Source: Burkholderiales bacterium (lineage in GTDB: Bacteria > Pseudomonadota > Gammaproteobacteria > Burkholderiales > Burkholderiaceae_C). From it: a DNA stretch of 64,000 nucleotides. The position numbers and the translations under genes were made by a program. Where the stretch lies: contig JADJCH010000016.1 of the NCBI GenBank assembly GCA_016703325.1, positions 62,001 to 126,000 of the forward strand, given 5' to 3'. Of the stretch, positions 41,771 to 50,724 are shown in pieces; position 1 is the stretch's first letter, and every line of letters starts with the position of its first letter. The notes under the pieces are model-generated. The model did no database searches. It was not told the DNA's origin and saw nothing but the letters and a program-made list of their open reading frames with translations.

Positions 41771-42178
41771 TCAGGGCACCAGCACCAGGATCCAGTTGAC
41801 CAGCATGCGCGCATCGGCGGGGCTGATGGCGGTGGCGTTCGGCGGCATCGTCACCACGCCGACCTTGCCGCTCCAGTGGCGGGCCTGCGGGTCGGCACCG
41901 GTGATCACGGTGTCGGTGAGCTTCTTGTAGGCCTGGGGGTCATCGCGGTACTTCTGCGCCACCTCACGCCAGGCAGGGGCGATGGGTGGCAGGCCGTCGG
42001 CGCGCTTGGGCCGGGGCTCGATGCTGTGGCAACTCATGCAGCCCCGGTCGGTGGCCAGCTTGAGCATGGCGGCGTCGTTTTCGGCCGGCGTGGCAGCGGC
42101 GGGCAGGGCTGCAGTCAGTGACAACAGCAACGGCAGCGCGGGGATCAGCGCGTGAGCGAGGGTCGGGCGATCAAACAT
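41771..42178 (-). CDS. Secreted monohaem c-type cytochrome
   Basis: 135 aa from ATG 42178; a longer in-frame start at 42253 would destroy the signal peptide. Signal sequence: hydrophobic LPLLLSLTAALPAAATPA, cleaved near residue 30. One haem site, CMSCH, near residue 50, with a probable axial methionine in VTMPPNATAIS and the C-terminal helix ADARMLVNWILVL, as in class I cytochromes of about 85-100 residues. Located in the periplasm as an electron carrier. It lies 44 nt upstream of the TRAFs-binding gene on the same strand and could share transcription, but functional linkage is not obvious. Downstream of the epoxide-hydrolase-like gene by 71 nt. Confidence 0.9.
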   Translation of the reverse strand: MFDRPTLAHALIPALPLLLSLTAALPAAATPAENDAAMLKLATDRGCMSCHSIEPRPKRADGLPPIAPAWREVAQKYRDDPQAYKKLTDTVITGADPQARHWSGKVGVVTMPPNATAISPADARMLVNWILVLVP

Positions 42179-42249
42179 GGCAGAACGGGCGTCGACGCAA
42201 TGCCCGATGGTAAGCGTGGCCCGCACGTTCGGGGAGGCCGCAAGGGGGC

Positions 42250-43218
42250 TCACAGTCCCTGCAGAAACTCCAACAGCAACCGGTTGACCTCCTTGGCGCG
42301 CTCGCGCTGGATCCAGTGGCCGGCGCCGGGCAGGAAGTGCGCGCCGCGCAGGCCCGGCAGGGTCTGCGGGAAGGCGGCGATCTGCGCCTTGGAGGCCGGG
42401 AAGCGCAGCACCGCATCGCGTTCTCCGGCGATGAACAGCGACGGCTGGCGCAGCGGCAGGCCATGCCAGGCGGCCAGCAGCTCGGGGTTGCGGCGCAGGT
42501 TGCGGTACCAGTTCAGCCCACCTCGAAAACCCGCGCGGGTGAACTCTGCGGTGTAGTGGGCCAGGTCGGCCTCGCTCAGCCAGGCGGGCAGTTCGGCGGG
42601 ATCGACGGTGTGGTGGAGAAATCCGCGGCCGGGCTCCATCAGCCCGAAGGTCAGGCCCGGCGGCGCGTCGCCGCTGCCGCTGAAGTAGGTGCGGCGCAGC
42701 GCGCCGGCAATGTCCTCCTCGAACTCCGCCTCCGCCACCCCCGGCGTCTGGAAGTACTGCATGTAGAAGGTGGTGATGCCGCGGCGCTCCAGCGCCGTCA
42801 GCAGGTCCAGTGGCCCCGGCGGGGTGTAGGGCACACTCATGCCGACGACTGCGCGAAACAGGTCCGGCCGCAGCAGCGCGGCATGCCAGGCCACCGGGGC
42901 GCCCCAGTCGTGGCCGACGATCACCGCCCGGGTCTCGTCCAGCGACTGCACCAGCCCCACCATGTCGCCCACCAGGTGCAGCAGGCTGTAGCGCTCCACC
43001 TCGGCCGGGGCGTCGGAGCCGCCGTAGCCGCGCATGTCCGGCGCCACGGCGCGAAAGCCCGCCGCGGCCAGCGCCGCCATCTGCTGGCGCCAGGAGTACC
43101 AGGACTCCGGCCAGCCGTGGCAGAACAGCACCAGCGGGCCGTCTGTGGGACCCTGTTCGGCCACACGCAGGTGGATGCCGTTGACGCTGTGGGTGCTCAG
43201 GTGCGGTGCGGGGGTCAT
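42250..43218 (-). CDS. Alpha/beta hydrolase, epoxide hydrolase type
   Basis: 322 aa. The oxyanion motif HGWPESW begins at H34, and the nucleophile is D104 in GHDWGAP, which is the soluble epoxide hydrolase signature rather than the Ser of esterases; DMRGYGGSD precedes it as expected. The lid region includes two Tyr candidates (YTPPG, FYMQYFQTPG), and the C-terminal GAGHWIQRER gives the catalytic His. Such enzymes open epoxides to diols through an ester intermediate and are cytoplasmic. The substrate is unknown. Gene order with neighbours gives no further clue. Confidence 0.9.
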   Translation of the reverse strand: MTPAPHLSTHSVNGIHLRVAEQGPTDGPLVLFCHGWPESWYSWRQQMAALAAAGFRAVAPDMRGYGGSDAPAEVERYSLLHLVGDMVGLVQSLDETRAVIVGHDWGAPVAWHAALLRPDLFRAVVGMSVPYTPPGPLDLLTALERRGITTFYMQYFQTPGVAEAEFEEDIAGALRRTYFSGSGDAPPGLTFGLMEPGRGFLHHTVDPAELPAWLSEADLAHYTAEFTRAGFRGGLNWYRNLRRNPELLAAWHGLPLRQPSLFIAGERDAVLRFPASKAQIAAFPQTLPGLRGAHFLPGAGHWIQRERAKEVNRLLLEFLQGL

Positions 43219-43313
43219 CGCGGCTCTCCAGTCGGTGGACGGTCGGTGGACCGTCGGTGGGCGGCTGATGATGCGATGCCGGCGCCTGCGGTCGCGACGC
43301 CCCGGTGACAGGA

Positions 43314-43910
43314 TCAGGGCTTCACCGGAGCACCCGCTGTCGATGCGGCCCAGGCCGCCTCCCGGGCCATCTCCACCGCCAGCGTGCGCACATCCGGCGG
43401 CCAGCCGGCCACCTGCTGCTCAAAAGCGTCGGTCTGGCCGGCGTACAGGGTGCGCATGGCCTCCTCGAAGCCGGGCAGGTCGCCAGCCAGCGCACCGAGC
43501 AGGCGGGAGGCCGCCTCGCGGGCTCGGTGGGCCTCGGCCTCACCGGGTTCGCTGCGCAGGGCGGCCTCCACCAGCCGGCGCAGTGCGGCGGAGGCACCGC
43601 TGGGCTGCGCTTCCAGCCATTCCCAGTGACGCGGCAGCAGGGTCACCTCGCGGCTGGCCACGCCCAGCTTCGGGCGTCCACGGCCACGCGGCGGCGCCGG
43701 AGTCTGCGGGGCCGCGGCGCGGGCCAGCACCTCGTCCAGGCTGCCGCGCAGGTCGAAGTCCACCTGCCGGCCGCTGAGGCGCTCGAACACCAGCGGCATC
43801 GCGCCGGGATCGGCATCGTGCTGCTGCTTCAGGCGCGCCAGCACCTCCACCTGTGCGCCGCTGGCGAAGCAGCGGTGGTTCACGAAGGCCACCAGGGTGT
43901 CGGGGGTCAT
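43314..43910 (-). CDS. DUF2239 family protein
   Basis: 198 aa. Sequence elements RGRPKLGVASREVTLLPRHW, then SGASAALRRLVEAAL and PGFEEAMRTLYAGQ, are typical of DUF2239, a family of about 190-200 residues in Proteobacteria. The RGRPKLG loop resembles an AT-hook and, with the following RHxxWLxxQP..ASxxLRRLV helix, suggests nucleic-acid interaction of a ribbon-helix-helix-like type. The function is not established. Upstream (43923-43952) is a GGGTAAA/TTTACCC inverted repeat that could bind a regulator of this gene. Stands alone between the hydrolase gene and the lipoprotein gene. Confidence 0.85.
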   Translation of the reverse strand: MTPDTLVAFVNHRCFASGAQVEVLARLKQQHDADPGAMPLVFERLSGRQVDFDLRGSLDEVLARAAAPQTPAPPRGRGRPKLGVASREVTLLPRHWEWLEAQPSGASAALRRLVEAALRSEPGEAEAHRAREAASRLLGALAGDLPGFEEAMRTLYAGQTDAFEQQVAGWPPDVRTLAVEMAREAAWAASTAGAPVKP

Positions 43911-43922
43911 GAATTTGAATCC

Positions 43923-43952
43923 GGGTAAAAATACGATGGATGGAATTTACCC
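43923..43952. promoter_or_regulatory. Inverted repeat upstream of the DUF2239 gene
   Basis: GGGTAAA (43923-43929) and TTTACCC (43946-43952) form a 7-bp perfect inverted repeat 16 nt apart, in a short AT-rich stretch, 13 nt before the DUF2239 start. This may be an operator, perhaps self-bound. Partner and role are unknown. Confidence 0.3.
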
Positions 43953-44034
43953 TGGTTTAAATAGAACGTCAAATCATCCGGGTGAAATTCAGAGCGAGGC
44001 GTCCTCGTCCCTGTCGCCTCATCGCCTCATCGCC

Positions 44035-45906
44035 TCACGGAGCCACCCGCCGCCAGCGGTAGCCGGCCGCGCGGAAGGTGACTGCCCCGTCGGGGCGGGT
44101 GTCCAGCCGCACCACCTCGCCGCCATCGGCCAGGGTCTGCAGGATGCGGCCGTGTCGGTCGTCGATGGGGTCGATCACAAAGCCCACCTCGGTTTCATCC
44201 TCCCCCCGCAGGCGCCAGCGCGCCACCAGCCGGCCCCGCTCCACCGCCACCGTGGTGTGTTCCACGAAGGCGTATTCGCCCGGTTGCAGCTCTGGTTCGT
44301 AGCGACCGTCCAGGGCGGCGAGCGCCGCCGGCAGCGGGCGCGGCGGCGGCAGGCGCTGGCCGACGCGCATCGTCTGCCGGCCGATGCGGCCCACCAGCAG
44401 CTCGCGCCCATCCACCGGGACGAGCTTCAGCGTCAGCCGGTCCAGCTCGCCCAGCGACCAGGGCAGCAGTCCGAACAGCCGCAGGCGGATGCGCACAGAG
44501 CCATCGGCCAGCGGCAGCAGGTCGAAGGTCTGGCCCAGCGCTTCAGCCCTGAGGCCCTCCCCATGGCGCAGCACCCGCACCCGGCCGGCCAGGCTGGTGT
44601 ATTCGCCCTCCAGCGCCGCCCTCATCGCGGGCGGCCAATCCACCACCGGGGGCGGGGGGGCCGGGGACGATTCGGCGGGCGCCGCGATGCCGGTCCTGGC
44701 CTGAATCGCCAGGGCCAGGGCGCGCTGGGCCACCCGGTTCACCACCGGAGCGGCCGTGCTGCTGTTGGCCGCGACGATGACGCCGAGGCGCTGCGCCGGC
44801 GCCAGCACCAGCTGGCTGCGAAAGGCCACCGTCGCACCGCCGTGGTGAGCCACCGGGCCCACGCCGTCTACGCCCTCCAGCGGCTCGCCGCCCAGGGTGC
44901 TGAGCATCCAGCCCAGGCCGACGCGGAAGTCCTGGTCCAGCGGCACCTCACCGTTCTGCACCCGCAGCATCTCGCGCAGGGTGGCCGGTGACTGCAGCAC
45001 CGGCCGGCCGTCGGCAAACACCGCCTTCATGAACTGGGCCAGGTCGGTGACGCTGGCGTTCAGACCGCCGGCCGGCACGTCCGCCAGGGCCGGCTCGTCG
45101 ATCGCGCGGCCCTGGCGGTAAGCCTTTGACATCGCCGCGTCCGGAGGTGGCGCGGCGCTGAAGCTGGCGCTGCCCATGCCCAGAGGTCCCAGCACCCGCT
45201 GCTGCAACTGCTGCTCGAAGGCCTGGCCGGCGGCACGCTCCACCACCGCGCCAAGCAGGGTCAGGCCGATGTTGGAGTAGCTGAAGATCCGGCCGGGCGG
45301 GTAGGCCGCCTCGCTGCCGCTCAACGCCTGGACTCGCTCGGCCAGCGTCGGCGCCGGTTGACGGGCATCGAACCACATGCCGGCCGCATGGTCGCGCGGC
45401 AGGCCGGCGTGGTGGGTCATCAGCTGGCGCAGGGTGGGCGCTGCGCTGCCGTCGCGCAACTGCAGCCTGAACCCGGGCAGGGCCTCGGCCAGGGGCATGT
45501 CCAGCCGCAGCCGACCCTGCTCAACCAGCTGCAGCGCCGCCAGGTCGGTGAACAGCTTGGACACCGACCCCATGCGGTAGACGGTGTGCGCATCGGCCGG
45601 CCGCCGGGCCGCCTGGTCTGCCCAGCCGGTGCCGAAGGCCCAGGCGATGCGCTGATCGTCCACCAGCGCGATGCTCAGCCCGGTGACGCCGTGCTCGCGC
45701 ATCTCGTGACGGATCAGGGCCTCGACATGCCGGCGCACCGACTCGAAGTCGTTGCGCGCCAACGACGCGGGCGGCTGGGGCGGGCTGCTGCAGGCCGCCA
45801 GAGCCCAGGCCAGTCCGAAGGCCAGAAGAAGGTTCAGGCCCGACCGCAGGAGCCGGGCCGTGGACTGAAGGGCGGAAGGGGCACTGGACGGGCGGCGAGA
45901 GGTCAT
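44035..45906 (-). CDS. Serine hydrolase lipoprotein, beta-lactamase class C/penicillin-binding-protein-like
   Basis: 623 aa. N-terminal hydrophobic LNLLLAFGLAWALAACSS with lipobox LAAC, so C39 is the likely lipidated residue. Catalytic motifs of the class C/DD-peptidase fold: SVSK with S114 and K117, YSN in FSYSNIGLTLLG, and a HGG-like triad (HHGGATVAFRS) further on. The last 200 residues are a beta-rich lipocalin-like C-terminal domain common in this family. Relatives hydrolyse beta-lactams, esters or D-peptides; the real substrate cannot be derived from sequence. Located in the periplasm, attached to a membrane. It is on the same strand as the TRAP genes but upstream is a gap of 90 nt. Confidence 0.88.
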   Translation of the reverse strand: MTSRRPSSAPSALQSTARLLRSGLNLLLAFGLAWALAACSSPPQPPASLARNDFESVRRHVEALIRHEMREHGVTGLSIALVDDQRIAWAFGTGWADQAARRPADAHTVYRMGSVSKLFTDLAALQLVEQGRLRLDMPLAEALPGFRLQLRDGSAAPTLRQLMTHHAGLPRDHAAGMWFDARQPAPTLAERVQALSGSEAAYPPGRIFSYSNIGLTLLGAVVERAAGQAFEQQLQQRVLGPLGMGSASFSAAPPPDAAMSKAYRQGRAIDEPALADVPAGGLNASVTDLAQFMKAVFADGRPVLQSPATLREMLRVQNGEVPLDQDFRVGLGWMLSTLGGEPLEGVDGVGPVAHHGGATVAFRSQLVLAPAQRLGVIVAANSSTAAPVVNRVAQRALALAIQARTGIAAPAESSPAPPPPVVDWPPAMRAALEGEYTSLAGRVRVLRHGEGLRAEALGQTFDLLPLADGSVRIRLRLFGLLPWSLGELDRLTLKLVPVDGRELLVGRIGRQTMRVGQRLPPPRPLPAALAALDGRYEPELQPGEYAFVEHTTVAVERGRLVARWRLRGEDETEVGFVIDPIDDRHGRILQTLADGGEVVRLDTRPDGAVTFRAAGYRWRRVAP

Positions 45907-45996
45907 CGGGGCAGGCCGGGAGTTCTCCTGCCCTCACTGTAGCCGCGGCCAGCAGCCGGCCTCAGCCACGCTGCCGCAGTCTTGTCTGCCTGAACC

Positions 45997-47016
45997 TCAC
46001 TTGCCGCCGCGCAGCTTGCCCAGCGCCGCTTGCGTGTCTGTCCACAGGTCCATGCCCACGTTGGCGGCGATGGTCGCGTTCACCCGGGTCAGCTTGTCGC
46101 GCATGCGGGCGGTCTCGGCCGGGGTCAGCTCGTTGATCTGCATGCCCTTGGCCTTCAGGTCGCCCAGGGCCCTGGCCGCTTCGGCACGGGTGTCCTGGCG
46201 CTCGAAGTCGCGGCTGGCCTTGGCGGCGTCCATCAGCACCTTCTGCTCGTCCTTGCTCAGGCCGTCCCACCACTTCTTGCTGACGGTGACGATCCACGGG
46301 CTGTAGACGTGGTTGGTCACGCTGAGGTACTTCTGCACCTCGTAGAACTTGCTGCTCAGGATGGTGTTGTACGGGTTCTCCTGGCCGTCCACCGTCTTGG
46401 TCTCCAGCGCGCTGAACAGTTCGGAGAAGGGCAGCGGCACCGCGTTGGCGCCCAGGGTCTTGAAGCTCTCCAGGAAGACGTTGTTCTGCATCACGCGCAG
46501 CTTGATGCCGTCCAGGTCCTCCACCTTGGTGACCGCGCGCTTGCTGTTGGTGAGGTTGCGAAAGCCGTTCTCCCAGTAGACCAGGCCGACCAGGCCCTTC
46601 TCCTGCAGCTTGTCCATCACCTTCTGGCCGATCGGGCCGTCGAGGATGACGTCGGCCTCCTTGGCGCTGTTGAACAGGAAGGGCGTGTCCCAGAGTGCCA
46701 TTTCCTTGGTGATGCCCACCAGCGTGGCGGTGGAGCCCACCATCATCTCCTGCGCACCGCCGATCAGCGCCTGCTGCATCTGGGTGTCCGGGCCGAGCGC
46801 GGCGGCACCGATGGCGCGGATCTTCATCTTGCCGCCGGAAGCCTTCTCGACCTGCTCGGCGAAGAGCTTGACGGCACGGCCCTGGTTGCTGTTCTCGTTC
46901 AGGCCGTAGCCGAAGCGGATCAGGCGCGGCTTGATGTCCTGCGCCAGGGCGGCGAAAGGGGTGGCAACGGCTGCAGTGACGGCGGCGGCCAGCAGGGCGC
47001 GGCGGAAGAACTTCAT
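45997..47016 (-). CDS. dctP: TRAP transporter substrate-binding protein (DctP family)
   Basis: 339 aa. Signal peptide with KFFRRALLAAAVTAAVATPF, cleavage after ALA near residue 25. The mature protein has the DctP marks: GRAVKLFAEQVEKASGGKMK, MQQALIGGAQEMMVG, KLRVMQNNVFLESFKTLGAN and ELFSALETKTVDGQENPYN. It binds a carboxylate-containing substrate in the periplasm and hands it to the DctQM permease. It is the last gene of gntK-dctQ-dctM-dctP, 55 nt downstream of dctM. Co-occurrence with gluconokinase suggests gluconate or a related sugar acid as substrate. Symbols denote family, not proven C4-dicarboxylate transport. Confidence 0.93.
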   Translation of the reverse strand: MKFFRRALLAAAVTAAVATPFAALAQDIKPRLIRFGYGLNENSNQGRAVKLFAEQVEKASGGKMKIRAIGAAALGPDTQMQQALIGGAQEMMVGSTATLVGITKEMALWDTPFLFNSAKEADVILDGPIGQKVMDKLQEKGLVGLVYWENGFRNLTNSKRAVTKVEDLDGIKLRVMQNNVFLESFKTLGANAVPLPFSELFSALETKTVDGQENPYNTILSSKFYEVQKYLSVTNHVYSPWIVTVSKKWWDGLSKDEQKVLMDAAKASRDFERQDTRAEAARALGDLKAKGMQINELTPAETARMRDKLTRVNATIAANVGMDLWTDTQAALGKLRGGK

Positions 47017-47071
47017 GGTGGGACTCTCGGGTTGGACAGGGGGACAGGAAACGAACCAGCGAACCAGCGGA

Positions 47072-48364
47072 TCAGCGCATCCACGCCACCGGCGCGGTGA
47101 CGATCTGCGGGAAGGCGACGAACAGCGCCAGGATGGCGACGTAGGTGACGAGGAAGGGGTTCACGCCCCGGATCACCTGCGGCAGCGACAGCCGGCCGAC
47201 GCCGGCCACCACGTTGAGCACCGTGCCCACCGGCGGGGTGATCAGGCCGATGGCGCCGTTGAGCACGAACATCAGGCCGAAGTACACCGGGTCGATGCCG
47301 GCCTTGACCGCAATCGGCAGCATCACCGGCGCGAAGATCAGGATGGTGGGCGTCAGGTCCAGCGCGGTGCCGATGAGCACCAGCGCCAGCATCATCACCA
47401 CCATCAGCAGGCGCGGCTGCTCGATCAGCGGGCCCAGCCAGCCGGTGAGCACACCCGGCAGGTCCGCCAGCGTGATCATGTAGCTGGCCACCTGGGCACC
47501 GGCGCAGAGGAACATCACGATGGCGGTGGTGCGAGCGGCACGCACCAGCACGCCGTGGACCTCGCGCAACTTCATTTCGCGGTGCACGTACAGCGCCACG
47601 ACCAGCGCGTAGAAGGCGGCCACCACCGCGGCCTCGGTGGGCGTGAACACGCCGCTCTTCATGCCCCCGATGATGATCACCGGCATCAGCATCGCCCAGA
47701 AGGCCTTGGCGGTGGCGCGCAGCCGCGCGGCCATCGGCAGCGGCTCGCCGGCCGGCAGCTCGATGCGGCGCAGCACCCACTTCCACGCCAGGATCAGGCC
47801 CACGCCCATGATCAGCCCGGGCACGATGCCCGAGACGAACAGCGCCGAGATCGAGGTGTTGGTGGTGACGCCATAGATCACGAAGGGCATCGACGGCGGG
47901 ATGATCGGCGCGATGATTCCGCCCGAGGCCAGCAGCCCCGCCGAGGTGGCCATCGGGTAGCCCTGCTGGCGCATCATCGGCAGCAGGATGGTGGCCAGCG
48001 CCGCGGTGTCCGCCAGCGCCGAGCCGCTCATGCTGGCCATCAGCACCGCGGCGCCAATGGCCACATAGCCCAGCCCGCCGCGGATGTGACCCACCCAGGC
48101 CTGCGCCATGTCGATGATGCGCCGGCTGATGCCGCCGGCGTTCATCAGCTCGCCGGCCAGGATGAAGAAGGGCACCGCCAGCAGCGGGAAGCTGTCGATG
48201 CCGGCCACCAGGTTCTGCGCCAGCAGCTGGGTGTCCCAGAAGCCCAGCACCCAGGCCATGCCCGCAGCGGTGAGCACGAGCGCCAGCGCCATGTTCATGC
48301 CGATGCCCATCAGGATCAGCATGCCGGCGGAAAAGACGACGAAAGCAAGACCTTCGGCAGACAT
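47072..48364 (-). CDS. dctM: TRAP transporter large permease (DctM family)
   Basis: 430 aa from ATG 48364; the reading frame continues upstream into dctQ but without a sensible start. About 12 hydrophobic segments are visible. Family motifs include MGIGMNMALALVLTAAG, PFFILAGELMNAGGI, GSALADTAALATILLPMM and GGIIAPIIPPSMPFVIYG. DctM is the sodium- or proton-coupled transport subunit in the inner membrane. The gene begins 6 nt after dctQ ends, so the two are expressed as a unit. The topology and length agree with other large permeases (about 430 aa). Confidence 0.95.
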   Translation of the reverse strand: MSAEGLAFVVFSAGMLILMGIGMNMALALVLTAAGMAWVLGFWDTQLLAQNLVAGIDSFPLLAVPFFILAGELMNAGGISRRIIDMAQAWVGHIRGGLGYVAIGAAVLMASMSGSALADTAALATILLPMMRQQGYPMATSAGLLASGGIIAPIIPPSMPFVIYGVTTNTSISALFVSGIVPGLIMGVGLILAWKWVLRRIELPAGEPLPMAARLRATAKAFWAMLMPVIIIGGMKSGVFTPTEAAVVAAFYALVVALYVHREMKLREVHGVLVRAARTTAIVMFLCAGAQVASYMITLADLPGVLTGWLGPLIEQPRLLMVVMMLALVLIGTALDLTPTILIFAPVMLPIAVKAGIDPVYFGLMFVLNGAIGLITPPVGTVLNVVAGVGRLSLPQVIRGVNPFLVTYVAILALFVAFPQIVTAPVAWMR

Positions 48365-48369
48365 CGCGG

Positions 48370-48888
48370 TCACTCCACTTCCGCGCCGTGGCCGAGGTCC
48401 AGCGGCCGGCGTTGAATCAGCTCGATCAGCGCCATCACGCCGATCGCCGTGGCACAGAGGAGCGCCGGCAGCGGCAGCAGTGCCACCGGGTAGCCCAGCA
48501 CCACCGAGCGGCTGTCCAGCCCCACCACCACCTGCTGCCACGCGCCCCAGGCCAGCAGCGCGCAGCCCAGCACCACCAGCACGCGGATCACGGCGGTGGC
48601 GACACCGAACAGCGCCGGCTTCTCACGCAGCAGCCCCACCAGGCTGGTGAAGGCCATGTGCTCACCGGCCGGGTATGCGGCGGTGGCGCCGATGAAGACC
48701 ATCCAGACGAACAGCAGACGCGACAGCTCCTCGCTGGCCGCAATGCCGCTGCCGAAGCCGTAGCGCAGCACCACGTTGACGAACACCGCCAGCGCCATCA
48801 CGCCCAGGCAGGCGGCCATCGCCGCCTCGAAGCCGCGCTGCAGCTTGGAAGCAGGGGCGGGGGCGGGGGAACTGGAATCGCCGCTCAT
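48370..48888 (-). CDS. dctQ: TRAP transporter small permease (DctQ family)
   Basis: 172 aa from ATG 48888, which overlaps the stop of gntK as ATGA. Four transmembrane segments: AAMAACLGVMALAVFVNVVL, LFVWMVFIGATAAYP, VIRVLVVLGCALLAWGA and PALLCATAIGVMALIELI. The VVLRYGFGSGIAASEELSRL loop after the first helix is the DctQ signature. It forms the integral membrane partner of DctM. Short Pro/Ala/Ser-rich extension at the N-terminus is unusual but harmless. Coupling with gntK suggests a shared function in uptake and phosphorylation of the same sugar acid. Confidence 0.93.
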   Translation of the reverse strand: MSGDSSSPAPAPASKLQRGFEAAMAACLGVMALAVFVNVVLRYGFGSGIAASEELSRLLFVWMVFIGATAAYPAGEHMAFTSLVGLLREKPALFGVATAVIRVLVVLGCALLAWGAWQQVVVGLDSRSVVLGYPVALLPLPALLCATAIGVMALIELIQRRPLDLGHGAEVE

Positions 48889-49388
48889 GCAGCCTCCTTC
48901 GAATGCAGCCAGGTCGACACCTCGGCCTGCAGTTGGATCAAAGGTGCCGTCGCATCCAGGCGCAGCACGCGCGGCTCGCCGATCGGCGGCTCCAGGGTGG
49001 CGAACTGGTTGTCCACCAGGCTGGGGGAGAAGAAATGCGCGGACCGTGCGGCGACCCGCGCCTGCGCCTCGGCCGGTGCAATCTCCAGGAAGGCGAAGCG
49101 CAGCGCAGGGACTGCCGTGCGCAGCCGCTCGCGGTAGGCGCGCCGCAGTGCCGAGCAAGTCAGCACGCAGCCCTGCGGGTGGGCGAGCAGCTGGTCGGCC
49201 AGGCGCTCCAGCCAGCCGGCGCGGTCGGCATCGGTCAGCGCGATGCCTTGGCGCATCTTCTCGCGGCTGGCCTCGCTGTGGTGGGCATCGCCCTCGACCA
49301 GCGGCAGCCCCTCGGCCGCGGCCACCGCCGCGGCCAGGCTGGACTTGCCGCAGCCGGACACACCCATGATCACCAGGAAATCATTCAT
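48885..49388 (-). CDS. gntK: Gluconokinase
   Basis: 167 aa from ATG 49388. P-loop GVSGCGKSS at 9-17, then LVEGDAHHSEASREKM, and GIALTDADRAGWLERLAD, all typical of GntK-type gluconate kinases. It phosphorylates gluconate to 6-phosphogluconate with ATP, in the cytoplasm, feeding the Entner-Doudoroff or pentose-phosphate pathway. Alternative starts at 49418 would overlap the operator. The palindrome at 49394-49407 sits just before the start, so the LacI-type regulator would block transcription or translation initiation directly. Confidence 0.95.
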   Translation of the reverse strand: MNDFLVIMGVSGCGKSSLAAAVAAAEGLPLVEGDAHHSEASREKMRQGIALTDADRAGWLERLADQLLAHPQGCVLTCSALRRAYRERLRTAVPALRFAFLEIAPAEAQARVAARSAHFFSPSLVDNQFATLEPPIGEPRVLRLDATAPLIQLQAEVSTWLHSKEAA

Positions 49389-49393
49389 CGCTT

Positions 49394-49407
49394 GGACAGC
49401 GCTATCC
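49394..49407. promoter_or_regulatory. LacI-type operator upstream of gntK
   Basis: GGACAGCGCTATCC is a 14-nt palindrome with one mismatch and a central CG, the pattern bound by LacI/GntR-family repressors. It lies 6 nt before the gntK start codon and matches the second site at 49526-49539 in all but one position. The two sites are 132 nt apart, which would permit looping. Confidence 0.7.
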
Positions 49408-49525
49408 GAAACAGTCAAAGAAAACGCCCTCGCGGCACGCCCGGTGAATGGTCCCGCCGCCGTGGGAAGATCCCGCTTTGGACACCGCCATCCCGAACCG
49501 ACCGTCCCGCTGGACGAATGGATTT

Positions 49526-49539
49526 GGATAGCGCTATCC
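49526..49539. promoter_or_regulatory. LacI-type operator upstream of the divergent regulator
   Basis: GGATAGCGCTATCC is a perfect 14-nt palindrome with a central CG pair. It is located about 45 nt before the start of the LacI-family gene, so the regulator may control itself as well as gntK-dctQMP. No other copy was noticed in the window. Confidence 0.75.
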
Positions 49540-49583
49540 TACGCTGTGCAACTCCTCTGCCGATCCGTACAAACCCTTGACCC

Positions 49584-50649
49584 ATGACCGCCCCCAGCCC
49601 ACCCCGCTCCCGCTCCACGGCCCGCTCCGCCGGTCGGGCCACCGGCCGCGTCACGCTGGCGGACGTCGCGCGGCTGGCCGAGGTCAGCCCGATCACCGTG
49701 TCGCGCGCCCTTCGTGGTGAACGTGCGGTGGACCCGGCGCTGATCGAGCGGGTCAAGGCCGCCGCCGACCGGCTGGGCTACGTGCCGGATCCGGCCGCGC
49801 GCGCCCTGGCCTCCCGGCGCAGCACGCACGTGGCGGTGCTGATTCCCGCGCTGTCGAACGCACTGTTCGTCGATCTCCTGGAAGCCGTGCAGCGCTGCCT
49901 GCGCCCCGCGGGCTACCAGACGCTGATCGGCATCACCCACTACGACCCGGTCGAGGAGGAGCAACTGCTGCGCGAGCAACTGCAGCACCGCCCGGCCGGC
50001 CTGCTCGTCACCGGGCTGGACCACAGCGAGGCCACCCGCGCGCTGATCGCTGCCAGCGGCGTGCCCTGTGTGCACATGATGGAAACCAGCGACGCGCCGG
50101 GCGTTTACTCGGTCGGCCTGTCGCAGGAGGACGCCGGGGCGGCGATGACGCGCCACCTGCTGGCACGCGGGCGCCGGCGCATCGCCTTCGCTGCCGCGCA
50201 GCTGGACCCGCGCACGCTGCAGCGCCTGGCCGGCTGGCGTCCGCGAGATGGTCGCCACCGGGTTGCACGATCCCTCGCTGGAGTGGCTGAACCCGGCGCC
50301 CTCGTCGCTGGCCGAAGGCGCGCGCCTGTTCGAGCAGATCGCTGCGCATCGCCCGATGGACAAGCCGCCGGTGGACGCGATCTTCTTCTGCAACGACGAC
50401 CTGGCTCAAGGCGCCCTGTTGGCCGCCCTGCGCAGCGGCGTGGCCGTGCCGCAGCAGATCGCCATCGCCGGCTTCAACGACCTGACGGGCAGTGACCAGA
50501 TGGTGCCGCCGTTGACCACGGTGCGCACCCCGCGCGCCGAGCTGGGGCGTGCCGCCGCCCAGATGCTGCTGGACCTGATGCGCGGCGAGGCACCGGTGCC
50601 GGCCAGCCTGGACCTGGGCTTCGAGCTGGTGTTGCGCGGCAGCAGCTGA
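49584..50649 (+). pseudogene. LacI-family transcriptional regulator (GntR-like), interrupted by a +1 frameshift
   Basis: Starts at ATG 49584. First part: helix-turn-helix TLADVARLAEVSPITVSRAL, hinge, then the ligand domain from VAVLIPALSNALFVDLLEAV through RRRIAFAAAQLDPRTLQRL. At GGCTGGCGT-C-CGCGAG (near 50241) one extra C moves the frame; the second part continues in the next frame from REMVATGLHDPSLEW to GFELVLRGSS and stop at 50649. Removing the extra base gives a continuous protein of about 354 aa, the normal family length. Divergent from gntK, with operators on both sides, so it almost certainly regulates the gluconate operon. Either a recent mutation or a sequencing error. Confidence 0.85.
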
Positions 50650-50724
50650 GCCCTTGCGTCGGTCGCTGGCGCTGCCGGCCTGCGCCAGGCGCCAAAATGG
50701 CAAATCCACCTCCCGCGTTTCACC

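Noticed and set aside
39999..41930. Plus-strand frame (643 codons) opposite TIR/TRAFs-binding genes
   Set aside because: Shadow of two coupled genes with clear domains and ribosome-binding sites.
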